From CALMFT01 sp041674565 (GTDB lineage: Bacteria > Patescibacteriota > Gracilibacteria > Absconditabacterales > Absconditicoccaceae): a DNA stretch of 6,328 nucleotides. Positions 4,939-6,328 of this stretch are shown here, piece by piece. Under the pieces are notes generated by a model. It was not told the DNA's origin. It did not search any database and saw only the letters and a list, made by a program, of their open reading frames with translations. Within the stretch, counting starts at the first letter, position 1; every line of letters begins with the position of its first letter. The position numbers and the translations under genes are program-made. The stretch covers positions 1 to 6,328 of the forward strand of contig JBAYVQ010000056.1 in NCBI GenBank assembly GCA_041674565.1, in the 5' to 3' direction.

Positions 4939-6328
4939 TTACATCTTTTCTACTACAGGAAGGTGGAGCAGTGTCATGACTTTTTCAAACACAATACGAT
5001 ATGATTCAAGTACGGGATATAGCGCTTGTTTTTTATGTTCATCCATTTCTAGTACTTTGGGTGAGTCGTTGTATCGTTTATTAAACCTGCCAGCAAGATC
5101 CAGCAAATACTGTGTGAGCACATGCGGTTTGATAAGATCCAGACTTTGTCTTGTTTTGTATGCCAATAGCGATGTTTGGAAGAGTAGCGATTTTTCTTCT
5201 GGACTCAAATATGTGATTTTTTCAGGTGGGAATTTGAGTGTTGGTATAATAGAACTTGTCCCTACTATTTTTTGTATAAGACTCTTGAGTCTCACTGCGG
5301 TATATTGTACATACACGCCAGTGTCTCCATTGAGTTTAGTCATGCTGGCTATATCCAGATTGACGTCTTTACTGATATCTCCTTTGGTGTCATTGATAAT
5401 AAGTGCAGAGACAGCAAGCTTTTGGGCGCTATCGTGATCCATCCTTTCTTCAAACTGCTGTAATATAGCTTGTGTGATCTCCTCAATGAGTTCCATTACT
5501 CTGTAGGCTCATCATGTTCTTGATGCCATTTTTTTGCCATTTTGAAGATATAATCCAAAGCCCAGATGCATCATCTGATTATCTTTTATATATCATAGGT
5601 AGATACCAAGTGCAATGATTTGTTGAAAATATACTGACTGCTCTGACCCAACCACGTAGATCATGTTGTCTGCTTGGATGACTTGCGATCTGTACTTGAG
5701 TAATGATAAATCTCTGGGCGCGTAGAGTGTGGAACCATCAGATTTTGCAAATACAAGTACCTGATCTCTTCCTTCTTCTCGTGTATCTAGCTCATGCGTT
5801 TGCAATGGTTTTCGTGATCCTTCTTCGGTCCTTTTGAGCTTGATGATGAGTGCTCACTGAGACTCGTGTACGATATGTTTGGATTGTAAGTCCTGCAATA
5901 CCTTGTTATCTAGTTGTACTGCAAATGATTCACCAAGTGTACAATCAAATTCTACCCCAAGTGTTTTGTACACCGTCTCAAAATCCACCAAAGAGAGAGT
6001 CCTGATCTGCGTCCAAAGTTCTATCATGTCGGTATTTCCTGACTCCAGTAGCTGCACAATGACTCTCGCTTTTTCTTCTTTATCTGCGACATCAATTTCC
6101 TTGAATTTTCCGTATACTACGCCCATCATAGATTCTGGATTGGCAATAATCTGATCTACGATCGTAGGATCCTGTTGGTAGTGGTAGTGAAGCGATGTGA
6201 CAAATTTCCCGAATGCAGTCCCTCGGTCGCCGATGTAGTTCCGATTGAAGTGGTCGCATCCTGTTTGTTGTAGTATATTGTAGATAATCTGACCAATGAT
6301 AGTATTGCGAAAGTGGCCTATGCTCATA
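4939..6328 (-). CDS. argS: Arginyl-tRNA synthetase (5' end outside window)
   Basis: ArgS charges tRNA-Arg with arginine and is a class I synthetase. About 463 residues are visible; the N-terminal part, which usually carries the Add-1 domain, lies beyond the right edge. The visible part opens with MSIGHFRNTIIGQ, the HIGH-type ATP-binding motif with Ser for the first His, then NYIGDRGTAFGK. Next come KSDGSTLYAPRDL and MIYVVGSEQSVYFQQ, then LGFGLYLQNGKKMASRTGG, the KMSKS-type loop. The DALR anticodon-binding domain follows, with KDVNLDIASMTKLNGDTGVYVQYTAVRLKSLI, RFNKRYND and the typical LHLPVVEKM end, stopping at TAA 4939-4941. Four TGA codons (5854-5856, 5593-5595, 5512-5514, 5509-5511) are glycines; two are adjacent in the catalytic loop (SRTGGAYRV). 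The standard code would break this essential gene into several pieces, so it is strong evidence for recoding. No terminator follows it. Confidence 0.95.

Noticed and set aside
4976..5437. Plus-strand 153-codon frame opposite argS
   Set aside because: It is antisense to a well-supported synthetase domain and has no recognisable motif.
1..6328. CRISPR arrays, insertion sequences, tRNA or rRNA genes
   Set aside because: I saw no regularly spaced repeats, transposase motifs, terminal inverted repeats or tRNA-like cloverleaf sequences on either strand.

Overview
This window comes from a bacterium that reads UGA as glycine (genetic code 25), so the likely source is Candidatus Absconditabacteria (SR1) or Gracilibacteria (BD1-5). 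Fifteen in-frame TGA codons fall in eight genes. Several sit where the family expects glycine: the LPGIG hairpin of MutY, the loop after the KMSKS-type motif of ArgS, and the Lys-x-Gly-x-x-VQE segment of a DUF2103-like protein. All nine visible reading frames end in TAA or TAG and none in TGA. Under the standard code almost every gene here would look fragmented. The sequence does not decide between the two phyla.

Layout, left to right. Positions 1-51 hold the last codons of a plus-strand gene. It meets a minus-strand gene for an unrecognised 353-residue protein (55-1116) tail to tail. A 90-bp divergent promoter region follows. Then come four plus-strand genes: a DUF2103-like small protein (1207-1479), a MutY-type adenine DNA glycosylase without the iron-sulfur cluster cysteines (1514-2317), a CcdA/DsbD-type membrane thiol carrier (2346-3230) and a LexA-type self-cleaving repressor (3347-3925). 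A strong bidirectional terminator (3974-3999) closes this side. Beyond it, all on the minus strand, are a 78-residue cysteine-rich small peptide (4019-4255), an unrecognised 117-residue protein (4404-4757) and the 3' two-thirds or more of argS (4939 to the right edge).

Two plus-strand genes concern DNA integrity: mutY removes adenine mispaired with oxidised guanine, and lexA controls a damage response. A near-perfect inverted repeat at the expected -35 position of lexA is a good candidate for its own operator. CcdA would move reducing power across the membrane. None of the visible starts has a clear Shine-Dalgarno sequence, and -10-like hexamers lie 6-7 bp before the lexA and DUF2103-like starts, which suggests leaderless initiation for those two.

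The most unusual item is the cysteine-rich peptide. It is visible only when TGA is read as glycine. It has an acidic, Ala/Thr-rich N-terminal half, a Gly-Gly within a hydrophobic stretch, and a C-terminal tail with five cysteines. It looks like a secreted or processed peptide, but no processing or export gene lies in the window. No stretch longer than 181 bp lacks a gene.
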